Source: Parapristionchus giblindavisi (taxonomy: Eukaryota > Nematoda > Chromadorea > Rhabditida > Diplogasteridae). From it: a stretch of DNA of 64,000 bases. The stretch is taken from the NCBI GenBank assembly GCA_943737045.1, contig CALSFV010000250.1:346001-410000 (forward strand), in the 5' to 3' direction. The position numbers were made by a program, and so were the translations under genes. Below are positions 1 to 13,606 of the stretch, piece after piece; positions within the stretch are counted from its first letter, which is position 1, and each line of letters starts with the position of its first letter. Below the pieces are notes generated by a model that was not told where the DNA came from, did not search any database, and worked only from the letters and a program-made list of their open reading frames with translations.

Positions 1-78
1 TGCTACAGATTTTCAAAAAGCTTTTTAAAAATCGCAAAATGCGGTCAGATTTCGTAGTTTGTAACTTTTCGACCTATG
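1..78. mobile_element. hAT-type MITE family A, cut by window edge
   Basis: Ends in TTTTCGACCTATG and contains AAAATGCGGTCAG and TCGTAGTTTGTAAC, the family A internal words. Its left end is outside the window. Confidence 0.7.
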
Positions 79-208
79 CAGTGATTGATTCATGAGACGC
101 AGTGTCAACCCCGTGAACCATCACTACCGTATACTCCCACGAAACTACCGTAACCCTCACCTATCCTCCCGTTGACCTACCGTAACCGTCAACCCCTGGG
201 TACCGTAC

Positions 209-1638
209 TTCCTCTTGCACTGGCATCCTCTGCATCCTCATCCTCATCACACTCTCCCTCCTCCTTCTCCTTGTCCTCTACGATGACCGAGATGGGCGTG
301 GTCGCGGGTACCGTGCGCGACTCCTCCTCTCTTCTGCAAGGATTATCGATTGATTTATTGATTGGTTTGATATCGATTGAATGACAAACTAGATTCCGCA
401 ATCAACCCCGCAGTTTTTCGTAATAGTATCAAAGCTGTGATCTAGAAATTGCAGCATTTTCGTCATTCTTCCTATTTTATTCAATATTTATTCTTTATAG
501 AATTCATTCTCTTGTCAAAGAATCGATAAATTATTATTATTATTATTATTGCACTCTAGCGAATTGAATCATACCGTACACAATATACCATATCCTACCG
601 TACCTTTTCGCTGCGTCCTCGCTCTCCACCGTATCCACCGAGAGGCCTCCGTGGTGATGATGATGCTGCTGGTGATGGTGGGTCGCGGACGCCGAAGCGG
701 CAGACGCGGATGCGTCCATTAGTGACGCTTCGTGCGCGGATGGGGTCGCGGATGACTTGCGGCCAGGCGGACGACCGCGACGAGCCGAAGGCTGTAAACA
801 CATAAACAAATAAATAAATAAATAAATAAAACAATTCATTTCGCACACTTAACACGTACAAATTGTATTTATAATTGCCATAAACAATACAGTTATGTCT
901 AAATCCCGTTCGAAATTTAAATTTTCAGAGTTTACGTCGACTTCTCCGTCGTTGCGGCGGAGACAAGCAAGGCATTTGTAACACAGGATTAGTCAGCCAA
1001 AAAAATTAAAGTATCATAGTTTTTGCAATAGGATGAATTGCGTTTGATGCTTTCAATTCCGCAGTAAAGCGTCATTTTCTTTTTCTTATACTCACAGAGA
1101 AAATTCCCTTACGAGATGTTCTGTTTTAGGAAATTGACTTCTTATAACGGAATATCAGAAATTGAATTTCTTACTCTTCAAAAGCAATTTTCGCTGATAT
1201 TTCTTATAATTAAGAAAATTAAAAGTGAGAAATTATAAATTTAAGTAAATTTTCTGTGTTTTTTCCCGGAATGGAACCGATTCGCATCAAGAAGAGCAGG
1301 CAAATTAGGCGCATTAAGTCGTACTCGAAACCGCAATCCCACATGTGATGCAGCACTTTTTTTCTATTTTCACAACAACAATACAACTTCGCGTACATAT
1401 AAAATATATCGCTTACACCTCATAACATTTATATTTCATAAACCATTGACATCATTTCCCCCATTTTTCCTTCTTTATTATACTTTATTCATTATTATTA
1501 ATAATTGAATAATTACTAATATTTGAATGTTCTAATTAAAAAAAGTTTCTTTTTGGACGTTTTCTCGAATGGAGAAGAATTCTCTCATAGACAGAAGGAT
1601 AGAACTTGTGGATATGAAGATATCCCCGCTTTGCATAA

Positions 1639-1670
<32 letters not shown>

Positions 1671-1695
1671 CATTATTATTATTATTATTATTATC

Positions 1696-1729
<34 letters not shown>

Positions 1730-4700
1730 TTATTATAACTATAATCAATAATATCGATCTTCTCTCACCGACGGTGTGGACGACTGCAGTAGCCTCGCTC
1801 GCTCCTTCTCCCTCTCCTTCTCCTCCCTCTTCCGCTTCTTCCTCTCCTTCTTCTTCTCCTTCTCCGCTCGCGCTGCTGCCTCCTCCTCCTCCTGCGCTAG
1901 CGCCGCACTCCTGCTGCTGCTGCCGGACGGATGGTGCTGAAATTTATTGCTTATTTAGTATTATTAATAATAATAATAATAATTTTATTATTATTATATT
2001 ATTTATATAATTATATCAATCAAATATATGTACATATATCATTGTTCGATCTATTGGCATGCACTGAGAAAATTTCACAGCGTTTCGAGAGAGAAACTAC
2101 GAAGTCTGACTGCATTTTGGAATTTTTTTTTTGAAAAAAAAACCACGCATTTACAAAAAAAACAAAAAAACATAACCGCATTTTGCTAATTTGTAATGTA
2201 GGTATTCGAGTTATGCGGACATGATGTGACAGGGACAAAGGTAGGTCGAGGGAGCATGGAAAAGTGAGAGAGCATAGATGGTCAGAGCACACCATGGTGC
2301 ACCATACCGTAATTTTATGGAATTTTGCCAAATTTTCAATGAGCGCTCTCCCTGTGTTGGAGAAACGCTGTGCGATGCAGTTCACTGTTCTCTAACACCG
2401 TTTCTCTAATCATCTTCATGACACCGTATCCACTTACAATAACCTTACAGTATCCTCTTGCTCTTACAGTAACCTGTAAGCAAATGTAACTATTGCTGTA
2501 GAACGATCATTGCTAGATCACGTGTTAACATTAAAAAATAAACGCAGCAATCTTAATATATACTCGAAACAGGAAAACAAGGGGTGATGCAGCGCATTTC
2601 CCATAATAGCAATTAAATTCCTCTTACTCTTACAGTAACCTTACACTATCGTCTTACTCTTACAGTATCCTCCTTCTCATACAGTAACCTTACAGTATCC
2701 TTCCTCCCCTCTCTTACCGTATCTCCTTCTTCGTTATCCTCCGGCTCTCCCTCCGGCTCCGACTGTGGACACTCGGCGGGAAGGGGATCGAGCAGCAGAG
2801 AACGAGTCTGGACAATTATTATTATTATTATTATTATTAATATTATTATTATATTTATTAATTTTTTAAAGCACTCAATTATTGCCAAACACTGTTAAGA
2901 ATTATTGTTTGCAGAAACGAATCAGCCAAGTTGAAATCAAGAATAGAGAGCATTTTCGCAATATTGAGAAAAATTCGAAACCGTATTCCCCCCCCCCCGC
3001 ATTTTTTCCAATCTTTGTTTTGTACAACAAAATATAATAAACTATTGCTGTAGAACGATCATTGCTTAGTTTTTTTAATAAACAGTTATCCTGATTCCAT
3101 CAAAAACTAAATAAACACAGTAAAATATATCTTAATATATACTCGAAACAGGAAACCAAGGGGTACATTTTCCCACAATAGCAATTAAATTAAATTAAAC
3201 TAAACTAAATTACAATAAATAAGCTTGTCAGAACGATTGATTTTTTCGATACAAGGATTCAACTGATCAATAGTGACTCAATAAATGGATGCAATACTCT
3301 TAAAGGGCACTAACAATGAACTATTGAACTATTACATTTTTTAGAAGCGATATTCAGCAAGAACAGGAAAAGAATATAGCCCAGCGCTCTTAAAATATAC
3401 TCGAAACCGAAATCTCACAGGCCACTTTCAATGTCCCTAAATTTTTTTTTTCTGATCCAAAGAAAAAATCCAATCCAACCCACGCAAAAAAAAACAACAA
3501 AAAAAACCTAAACAAGCAGCAGGTAGTAGACCAATAAATCAATAATTGAAAAAATCAATAAATCAATAATTTTTAAATAATCAATAAATCAATAACCCAC
3601 AATCTCACTCGCCCTCGGATCCTCCCTGCAGCGATCGTCAATCACCGCACCGTACTTGACGAGCGTCCACACAAGCTGCAATAGATAGATAGATAGATGA
3701 GAGATTTCGGTGGTTTCGATTATCGATTTTCTCGAAATTATCGATTTTCTCAAACATTTTATCGATGGATTTGAGGAAATTGTAACGACTATATTCAAGC
3801 AATACCGAACATGCAATCAATAACAGATGAATGCTAAATCATTTTAAGTCCTCAAGTCGCCAATTTAATAGTACGGTAGCCAAGCTACCGTAACCAAAGC
3901 TACCGTAACCCGAGGGGCAGGCACCGTATCCCGCCGGATTTCAGAGACACACAGGGGGGGGGGGGGGGGGCAAATCTTTGATCGATTCCTGCACGTACAC
4001 GCCCATTTCCATTCATCTTTCTAATTCGCTTTCTCCTCCTCTCTTCCTTCTCCTTCCCCTTCTTCTCCTTCCTTCCCTCAAACTACACATTAACATTGTG
4101 TGCAGCGGCCAAAAAACAGCTTTCCACTCTCTGGCTCACTTTGTCTCTCCCCTCTCTCTTCCCCCCCCCCTCTCTCTCTCTCTCTTTCTCTCTCCAATGC
4201 ATCCCCAAAGTACTCAATGTCAATTCGTTCTGGTAGAGTGAGACAGACCCGAGAGAGAGAGGCATAGAGAAATAAGGAGAGAGAGAAAGAAAGTGTGTGT
4301 GAGAGAGAATTGAAAACTGAACACAACTACGGGACAGACTCGCTATGCGAGAGTAGAGCTATGGTGGGAATTTGGAGAGAGAGAGGAAAAAAACATAGCG
4401 AGAATGAAATGGAGAAGAGATCGAGAATGAAATAGCCGAACGAAAGTCTTCATTTATATTTTTATATTTATATAAATCGTTTTTTTACTTGCTGAAACAT
4501 CATGTATCATGTATGATAAATAAACGAACGGTATGGAGAACTAAAGAAGGATACAGGAGATACAGAGATAAAGATCTTTATCTATCTGAACAGAGGAGAG
4601 GCTCCCATATTGCAGCCCGCTGGTCTGCTCACATTGTTCAACAAAAAAATTCTCTTGAATTTGTACCAGTTTATAATTTTTTTCCCAGCAAAAAAAACTG

Positions 4701-7140
4701 TCATAAGTTACAGATCAGAGATTGGGATATCCAAGTGTTCAAAATTAACTAAATAAATAAATAAAATCCGTAGCTGTCCGAAACCAGAGCACACTAGAGG
4801 CACAACTAAATCTCGGCAAGGACAAGGTGAGGAGTGGTTGGGAGGAGACAGAGGGGGATTATGCCTATTCTGCCCCTCTATTCCATCTTCCATCTCTCTC
4901 TCCGAATCAATCAATTCATCCTTCAATCCCCACAGTAATCACCGTGAGATTTTTCACATGCGGAAATTGAGGGAGGGGGGGGGGGGGCTCACTACAACTA
5001 CAAGATAGTATAATATATAGATAGTATACTATACGATAGTAGAAGTATATTGTAGCCGACGTATGCTGAGAGAGAGATAAAGGGGGAGTGAGAGACAGTT
5101 TACAAAAATTGCACATGGGACCGCGTACAGTATCCTTATCTGTTCTTTTATATATTTGTTCAGTCATGAAACAATTAATTTTCCTTCTCTATTATTATTT
5201 CTTTCTCTATCCCCTTCGCTACTTTTTCAACATGGGCAGCAAAATACATCACAGATCTCCGTTTGCAACGCTCAAAAACCATCTCAGACCAGATGAGACA
5301 ACAACGATGCGAACACCACAAATACGGACAGAAGCTCTGGTATTTCAAAACTAGTAGTTTACTTACGTTACGTCACAGACTAGCAGTTTGCTGTTACTAG
5401 TTTACTACAAGTGAAAGAACATTTGACGAACTGCATTACAGTATCATACACCACTTGCAGTAAAGTTATGTTTAACTAGCCGTAGACTTGCAAGTCTACG
5501 GCTAGTGAGAATGATAAGTAAACTACTAGTTTGAAAATACCAGAGACGATCATCGAATAGAACTGAACAGAATGAACGATTAGAGTCAGAGCCTATGACC
5601 TCAAAAGCAAAGGAGCGGCGCTCATAATACTGGGGAGATTGAGGGAGAGGGATAGAATGGAGAGAGGAGGAATGATATTGAGAGACAGAGTAGGGGAGAG
5701 AGAGGGAGAGAGAGAGAGAGAGAGAGAGACAGGGTAGGAGAGAGAGAGGCAGAAACAGATAGAGTGGGGGGGAATTGAGGAAATAGGCATAGAGTAAGTA
5801 ATTATCTTCTCCCCTTACTTCTCCTTCAAAGTGATTCCTCTTTGTGGTGACGATAGTATTCCCCCATACACGCCTTCTCCTTCATCTCCTCCCCCCTCTC
5901 TCTCTCTCGCTCCTTTCTTTCTCTCCCCCCCCCTCTCTCTCTCTCCCTCTCTCCCCTCTCCCCCCAACCCCGTTCAATACCACTCTCATCACCATCCCTC
6001 TTCCTCTTCCCCTCCTCTCTCATAGCAACTAAATGCCAGATGCGAAACCAAATGATATATACAAAACTGGCGCTAAAATATTCCCATCGTTAGCACCGCC
6101 CACTTTTGCATCCGGGGTAACAGCAATAAGAACTACCGTATACAGTATAACAACTACCGTATATAGTATACCAACTACCGCATACAGTATACCAACTACG
6201 GTATACAGTATACCAATAATATTCTCATCGTTAGCTCCGCCCACTTATGCATCCGGGGCAACAGCAATAACATATACCGTATACCTGCTGATCGAATCAC
6301 ACCCCCCTCATCATCAGTAAATACTAATGATAATTTGTAAAAATAATGATAATATGATTATTATTGCATGTCCCATGCAGCAACGACCATTACTAGCAAG
6401 AATATTTGCATGCTAATCGAATCAACGACGTTAAGGCGAACGGGGCATAAGGTAATTAGCAAATTGTAGCGCATTTTACATAACCACCAGTATACATCAG
6501 TAATGGCGACCCAGCTGGCATAACATCCAAATCGACTGATAAAGTTATTGAAATGTTTAAAAAAGCATCAATCAACCGTAATTATTGGAAAATAAATCAG
6601 CTCAATCTTTGCTCATCTCTTCTTCTTCAGCCCAGTGCTAAGGGCTACCGCTTTTCCAATTTTTGAACTAGGGCTATGCGCAAGGATCCGATGGAAAGTC
6701 AAGGTCGTGCGCAAAAATATTAGTTTTTTTACGCGCCCACCTATGAGGTGTACTCTATGCTCGCGTTTAAAAGAACCAAACTAAACAGGGCAGCCACCAA
6801 CAAAGCATATCTTGGATACCTGCAAATGGGCTTTCCTCTCTCTCTCTCCCTCCCTCTCTCTCTCTCTCTCCCTCTCTCCTCTCCCTCCCCCTCTCTCACT
6901 CCCATCGAGCAAGCTATGCATACATGACACCGGGAGGTAGTAGTAGAAAGATAGATAGAGCAAAAGCCACAACGTCCTCATCAACCCTGTTTTCTTCTTT
7001 ATCATTATCTCTTTCTACCTGCCTCTTTCTCATTCACAACAATAATCATCACTTCTTACAGAACAGCAGTGAGCTGGGGAAATATCCCTCGGGGTGCTTA
7101 GAGGCATGTGAAAGAACGAGCAAGCGAGAATGACAGAGGA

Positions 7141-7209
<69 letters not shown>

Positions 7210-10200
7210 AGAGATTGAGATAGATAAATATAGAGAACGACAAATAAGAGAATATCACAAATTTTCCTCATCATTCACAACAATAATCATCACTTCTTAC
7301 AGAACAGCAGTGAACTGGGGAAATATCCCTCGGGGTGCTTAGAGGCATGTGAAAGAACGAGCAAGCGAGATTAGCTGGGGAAGGATAAAGAGAAGGAGGA
7401 AGAAAGAGAGAGAGAGAATGAGATAGATAAATATAGAGAACGACAAATAAGAGAATATCACAAATTTTCCTCATAGCGAGAGTTCAGTGAGACCAAGACG
7501 ATAAGCGATATGTATGACTACGCTCAGCCAAGCTCTGCGCATAAAGGGCAGCATCGTCACGCCTGCACATCAACTACGGTATGCATTTCTACAAATATAT
7601 CGAGACTAACAAGGAGTCTTATAGGCCTTAAGTCGGCGAAAAGCAACGGTTCATAGCTTATTAGAAAGCCCTTTCTCTGTAGATTAAGAAAGTGTTCTTA
7701 AAAAATCCTGAACGGCTCTGTACCTAGAGTAAAAAAAATTCAAAGTTTGGGCAATTTTTGTAACGAAATTGTCGTCTAATGACCATGCAATTGCAGTGCA
7801 ATAATGTGATAATTCTGCGAGATACCTCTCCGAGCTAGTGGTGGCGCAGTGGTAAAGATGCCAAGTAGAATTTTTGTGCGGCGGGTTCGATCCCCGCCGA
7901 CGCGACTTGTTTTGCACGATTTTTACACTTGAATTTTTATGTTTTAAAAATAATTTTCCAATGTGCTTACTGATATTCATGCATCCAATCTGTCCTAAAG
8001 TTTGTCAGTGTTGATTGAAAGATTCAACATATTTTGGAAATCTCTCGATAAAACAAAGAACAACACTCAAAGATTTGAATAACTAAAGAGTAAGTCAATC
8101 AATACATCTATAGTCTGATCTACTCTTCTTTCTTTCCCTCTCCAATTCATTCATTAGCTAAACACTCTTCAGAATCTTTCAAGATACTTCTTTTTTTCCT
8201 CCTTTTTTTGCTAATGCTTATGCTATTTCTTATACCTAACATTTTGATATAGGCTTCGGCATGGGCACCGACTGCAGCTCCTTCGAGCCGGCCAAAAAAA
8301 GAAAAGCAGGAGAAAATTATTTTAAAAAACATAAAAATTCAAGTGTAAAATCGTGCAAAACAAGTCGCGTCGACGGGGATCGAACCCGCCGCACAAAAAT
8401 TGCATGCGGCATCTTTACCACTGCGCCACCACTAGCTCGGAGAGGTATCTCGCAGAACTACCACATTATTGCACGGCAATTGCATGGTCATTAGACGACA
8501 ATTTCGTTACAAAAATTGCCCAAACTTTGAATTTTTTTTACTCCGGGTACAGAGCCCTTCAGGATTTTTTAAGCACACCTTCTTAATCTGCAGAGAAAGG
8601 GCTTTCTAATAAGCTATGAACTGTCGCTTTTCGCCGACTTAAGGCCTATGAGACTCCTTGTAAGGTATGCAGGTCTCTACCAAAAGATATAGATAAAGAT
8701 TTCAACTAGAGCTTAGAGTCAGAATAAATAGGCACCTGTAGCGTTTGTCCCACCAGCGTTTCATCTAATAAGGTGCTAAAATGGCAACAAGCAAGGGGTA
8801 TAGGTATCACCCAAAGAGCGTTTTTGTATCGTGTCAATCCCAGAATTCGGACACATGTTGTCGTTCGCGACTCACAACAACAAAGGGCATCGTTCATTCA
8901 TCAAACAATATTCGCCCCCCCCCCCCCTCCCCTCTGACAAATACCAAACAATGACCAAAATAGTCCCTTTTAATTATTTTTTTAAAAATTATTTAATTAC
9001 CAAATTAAAACTCGAACAAACAACAAACTATTATTCATGAGAACTTGCTTAATAAGCGATCGCTCTGGAATCAGCAGTAGAAAGCATAACCTGGTGCATT
9101 GCCACTAACTCTATGAGATCTGTCAGCTCATATGATCAGCCTACAGTAATCCGAATTCGGAATCTTTCAATTGAACTCTAGATTTCTTAATTTGAATAGA
9201 ATTGAGCGCCCAAAATATATCGGCAGAGGGGACAGACAACAGTGCACTACACAGATGACGATTGTTTCTTTCACCCAATACACCACCATCTTCCTCCTCT
9301 CCTCGCTGTCTTCTGCACTCGCCCTTCGCTTAGGGAATGATATTGTGTTGGGTGGAGAGAAGGGAGGGGTGGGAAGAGAGAGAAGGAGAGGGAAAGAGAG
9401 AGAGAGAGATTGAGAGAAAGAGACATTGAGAGAAGAGAACTATGTGAAACAGAACGCATGAGCGAGAGAACAGCAGCAGGAAATAGAGTAGGAAGGAAGG
9501 TTGAAAGGGGAGTAGGGTCGAGAGAGATGAGAATTTGCGATATCAAAGAACGCGACATGAACCGTCCAAAAACACATTTCAAAAATCAATTATAGACAGT
9601 ATTATTTATTAATCCTATTATACTCCCACTCCCCTCTCACTATCTATCCATTCTTCGAACATCCTACATGCGCATTGCGCGCCCCACATCAACCAGAAAC
9701 TATACATATAGAGTATAAAGGTAAGTGAAAGGCAAAGGCGCATCACGGCATTCAAGGTACACAAAGAAGTCCCGCAGGAGATCACTGCTAAGCTATGAAA
9801 AGTCATGCGTATATAATCATAGCCTATCTACGCCCAAGGTGCGACAGCAGTTGAAATGAAAGCATTGCGATTTCACTGTGAAATGGGGAAGTGATTTTCC
9901 AGGGAAATATGTAGTTTGCACTCCATTTTCGGCTTTGTCTGTCAATAACATCACATAAACGACCATAGGTGGGCACGCTGGGGGAAAGGCTGTGCGCAAA
10001 CCGGGGAATTGTCAGGCAAGGCTATGCGCATGGCCATTTTTTGAAAATTTGATTGGAATTTTTTCAATTTTTGCGAGGCTAAGCTATGCGCAATGCCCCG
10101 CAAGGGAAGGAAAGGCTGTGTGCAAAAAGAATTCGTTTTCACGTGCCCACCTATGTAAACGACCGATCATCAATGATAAACATAGATAGATGCAAAGGCG

Positions 10201-10363
10201 CACACACGAAAATATACGGATACACTACTAGTACACAGATAGGCGAACCGTAACAACAGTTACGCTCACGACGGGAGATCGGGGAAAGCGAGAGGGAGGA
10301 GGGAGTTAGAGGGAGAGGAGAGGGAGGGGAGGAGGAGGGAGGGATAGATGGAGGGGGAGAAGG

Positions 10364-10416
<53 letters not shown>

Positions 10417-10950
10417 GAGAGAGAGGAACGCAAGAGCCGCAATGTAATAGTGTTCTTCCCTGTTTCCACAACAACTCTTTCCCTCTCTCTCCCTCTCCTT
10501 TTTCACTCTCAATTTCTACTTCTCCCTCTCCTTCTCTCTTAACCTCCCTCTTCCCATCTCATCCGCTCATCGTGGTATAAACTCCGTCACAGATATTTTT
10601 ACTCTCTCTCTCTCTCTCTCTCTCCCTCTCTCGCTCCCCTCCGAACTACCGATAGAGCTACACTCACTTTGAAAGATCGAGCGGAAAAAAGGAAGATAGT
10701 GAGAGAGGTAGAGGTAGAGACAGATAGGGAGAGATGAATACAGAGGTAGAGGGACAGACACATAGATAAAGATAGTGACAGAGCGCCAGAGAGATAGATA
10801 GATAAAGGTAAAGATAGAGAGGCAGAGGGAGAGAGGGAGAGAAAGAGAGAGAGGCATAGACAGAGCATTACCATCCCGATCGGTCGAGAGATAGACAGAG
10901 GGAGGTGGGTGAACAGTCATGGATACACAATGACTCATCTATCACCACCC

Positions 10951-10988
<38 letters not shown>

Positions 10989-13555
10989 CTCAACCCCCCA
11001 TCTGACCCACCACCCCTAATTGATTACAAGCCTTCTGGAAGCCCCTCTTCACCGATGACGTCATCACCTTTCTCACACCCTTACGTATCTCTAATGACAC
11101 AACGAATGATAAGAGCTCGTTGTCCCCATCTCTATGATAACAGGACAACCAACCCTCTTGATAAGACCTCCCACTATCGCTGAAACCACACTAATCAATA
11201 TTCTGGGATAGCCAATCGATAATCAATCGATATATCGATCGATAATGCAATCTACAGTACTCTGGTCCCAGACCGGCTCCAGGGACCCTGATTCAGGAAT
11301 ATGAAGGTCCTGATGGAGTGTGCCCTCCGGGTGGCGGGGAGAAGGTGTTGTCCGAGAACGAGAAACCAATCGATAATCATACGGGAGGAGTGTAGATGGA
11401 GTATAGCAGAGGAGAGGAGAAGAGTGGAGGGCGAGAGAGGGACAGCGCGAGAGAGAGTGTGGTAGAGTGAGAGAGACAGAGAGAAACACTGGACCAAAGC
11501 ATAGAGATGCAGAGGGAGAGAGAGCCAAGGCCAGAGCGCCAGACGGCCAGAGAGCGGTGGAGCCGAAGCAAGTGGAGAGGGAGGGAGAAGGGCGCATATG
11601 AAGAACAGCGGGGCCGGGTGTGAGCGCGGGGGCAGAGACGCAGAGGAATGCAAAAAGTTAGAAGGAGTACAGGAAGAGGGAGGAAGATAGGGAGGGGAGG
11701 GAGGATGAAGGAGAGTGAGTGAGGGGAGATAGAGGAGAGGGGGGGGGGGGGGCAAAGAAATCGAGGGGAGGAGAAGAGAGAAAGAGGACACGGTATGAAT
11801 TCTAATTAATTGTGAGCTTAGCCGTAAATAGGCCCCACCAGAAGATTGAAGGAGGCTATATTATTACAAAGGAAGATTCTGCCCGTCTATAGATCTTTAA
11901 TCCCCCAATCAATAATTAATGGGTCATGGTTGGATAGAGGGAAAGAAGGCATGGTCTGTTTACTCCCCCTCCGCCAAGCATCAAGTACACGAACCACAGT
12001 CCAATTTTAATGATGCCCAAATAGTACCAATAACGGGGGAAATATTAGTCTAAACAAGGGTTGTCGTATCCCATCACATAGATAAATTAATTAAACCCCA
12101 TTGTATTGTGAAGGACCCCTGTCATTACCCACCGCATTAATCCACGAAAGATGTTATGTTATGTTATGTTATGTCAAATGTTGCCCGAATCAGTGATGAG
12201 TGAGAATTGTAAGTGCCACAATTCCCAAAATGTCTGCAGTTAAATTTTCTTGTAGCTACTGTATCGTATTTGATATATGTGGGGTGCGTGATTCTTTGTT
12301 GCCAGCTGATTCAGCTCAGCTGAACATAGCTCAAATATTCCAAATATGTTGCACGATGTTTTACTGTTCTGTTTCGTTCATGTTCCCAAAATTCCGCCCT
12401 GCCAGGTTCTGGTGATCAATGCTTATCCCATGCTCACTCGCTACAATTATTAGACTCCAGTATAGCACGAGGCTTGTTTCACATTCGAGAGAGCGAATGT
12501 TGAGAGGGACTCGGGCAAATATGGAAGGGGAGGGGGCATCAGGAAGACAAAGATCAGGGATACTATTGATGATGTAGAAGGAGAGTGAGCATAGGTCGAA
12601 AAGCACGTTGCAAATTACGAAGCCTGACCGTATTTTTGGAATCTGCTTTTGAAAACCTGACCGCATTTTGTAAATATGTAACGTAGCTCGACCTATAAGG
12701 AGCAGAGTTCCAAGGCGACCAAGATGAAGCTAGATACATATAATAGAAACTTGGTGCTGGGAGAAGATATGTGCGAAAATAGAGGAGTGAGTGCGATAGG
12801 GATAGGATAGGAGAAGAGAGGAGAGGTAGAGATAAACAGCTAACAATAATAACACACAAGCACACACGAGCGAAACACAAGTTTGTGATATACTATACCC
12901 CATCTCTCCATCTCAATATATCTCTCCCTCTTCCTCTCCTTCTCCCTCTTCATATATCTCTCTATAAAGGTATAGTACTCTCTACTTCTCTTGCATTTAT
13001 AAAGACATGCATCGGTTTTGTTTGCCGAAGAGAGAGAGAGAGAGAGAGAGCCGCATCACAAACTTCCACACACATATAAGACTTCCCCCATTAGCGATAG
13101 ATATATATCCCATAACAAGAAAAGCAAATGTTATTGTTAATTAACAAATAATATTAATAATATTATTTACATTATTGTTTTAGATGTTAAAATTTTGGAA
13201 AGCTGTGTAATAAATACTGTGCTTATAATTAGAATAGTTTATATCCAAGCAAAATTGGTCGGCTAAATAAGTCAAATAGCTAGGTTAGAGATTTGCAAAA
13301 TGCGATCTGGTTTTCACAAAATATACTCGTGTTTTCACAAAAAAGTACAAAATACGGTCAGGCTTCGTAGTTCGTAACGTACTTTTTGACCTATGGTCCG
13401 CGAAATTTACATCATAAAATCGGCTATTACACTAATGTATTACTGTATACTTACAATTCTTTCCATGTTTTAACTCTACTCTACTCTATTTCCTCGGTAC
13501 GCATATCTTGAACAGATGTCTCGCAAGGGCGAAGGAGGAGAGAGAGAGGGAGAGA

Positions 13556-13606
<51 letters not shown>

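Larger units (their letters stand above)
7609..8662. mobile_element. Foldback element with a tRNA-like head in each arm
   Basis: Arms of about 350 bases (7609-7960 and 8309-8662) are inverted copies, beginning ACAAGGAGTCT. The loop is about 350 bases. Each arm carries a tRNA-like block near its inner side, with A and B boxes transcribing towards the loop. Confidence 0.85.

Noticed and set aside
7049..7258. Open frames rich in Ser-Leu or Arg-Glu over GA/CT tracts (also 10,151-10,938, 11,223-11,791, 13,476-13,793, 23,127-23,570)
   Set aside because: They are open only because GA repeats contain no stops; no domain, splice structure or codon pattern supports coding.
7838..7906. Functional tRNA gene
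   Set aside because: The T arm is perfect, but acceptor and anticodon arms do not form and the partner arm differs just there.
11245..11380. Possible exon with GGTCCCTGGAGCCGGTCTGG between an AATCAG acceptor and a GTACTGTAG donor
   Set aside because: The two flanking exons of the ankyrin repeat join perfectly without it, and the sequence has no ankyrin similarity; it would disrupt the repeat.
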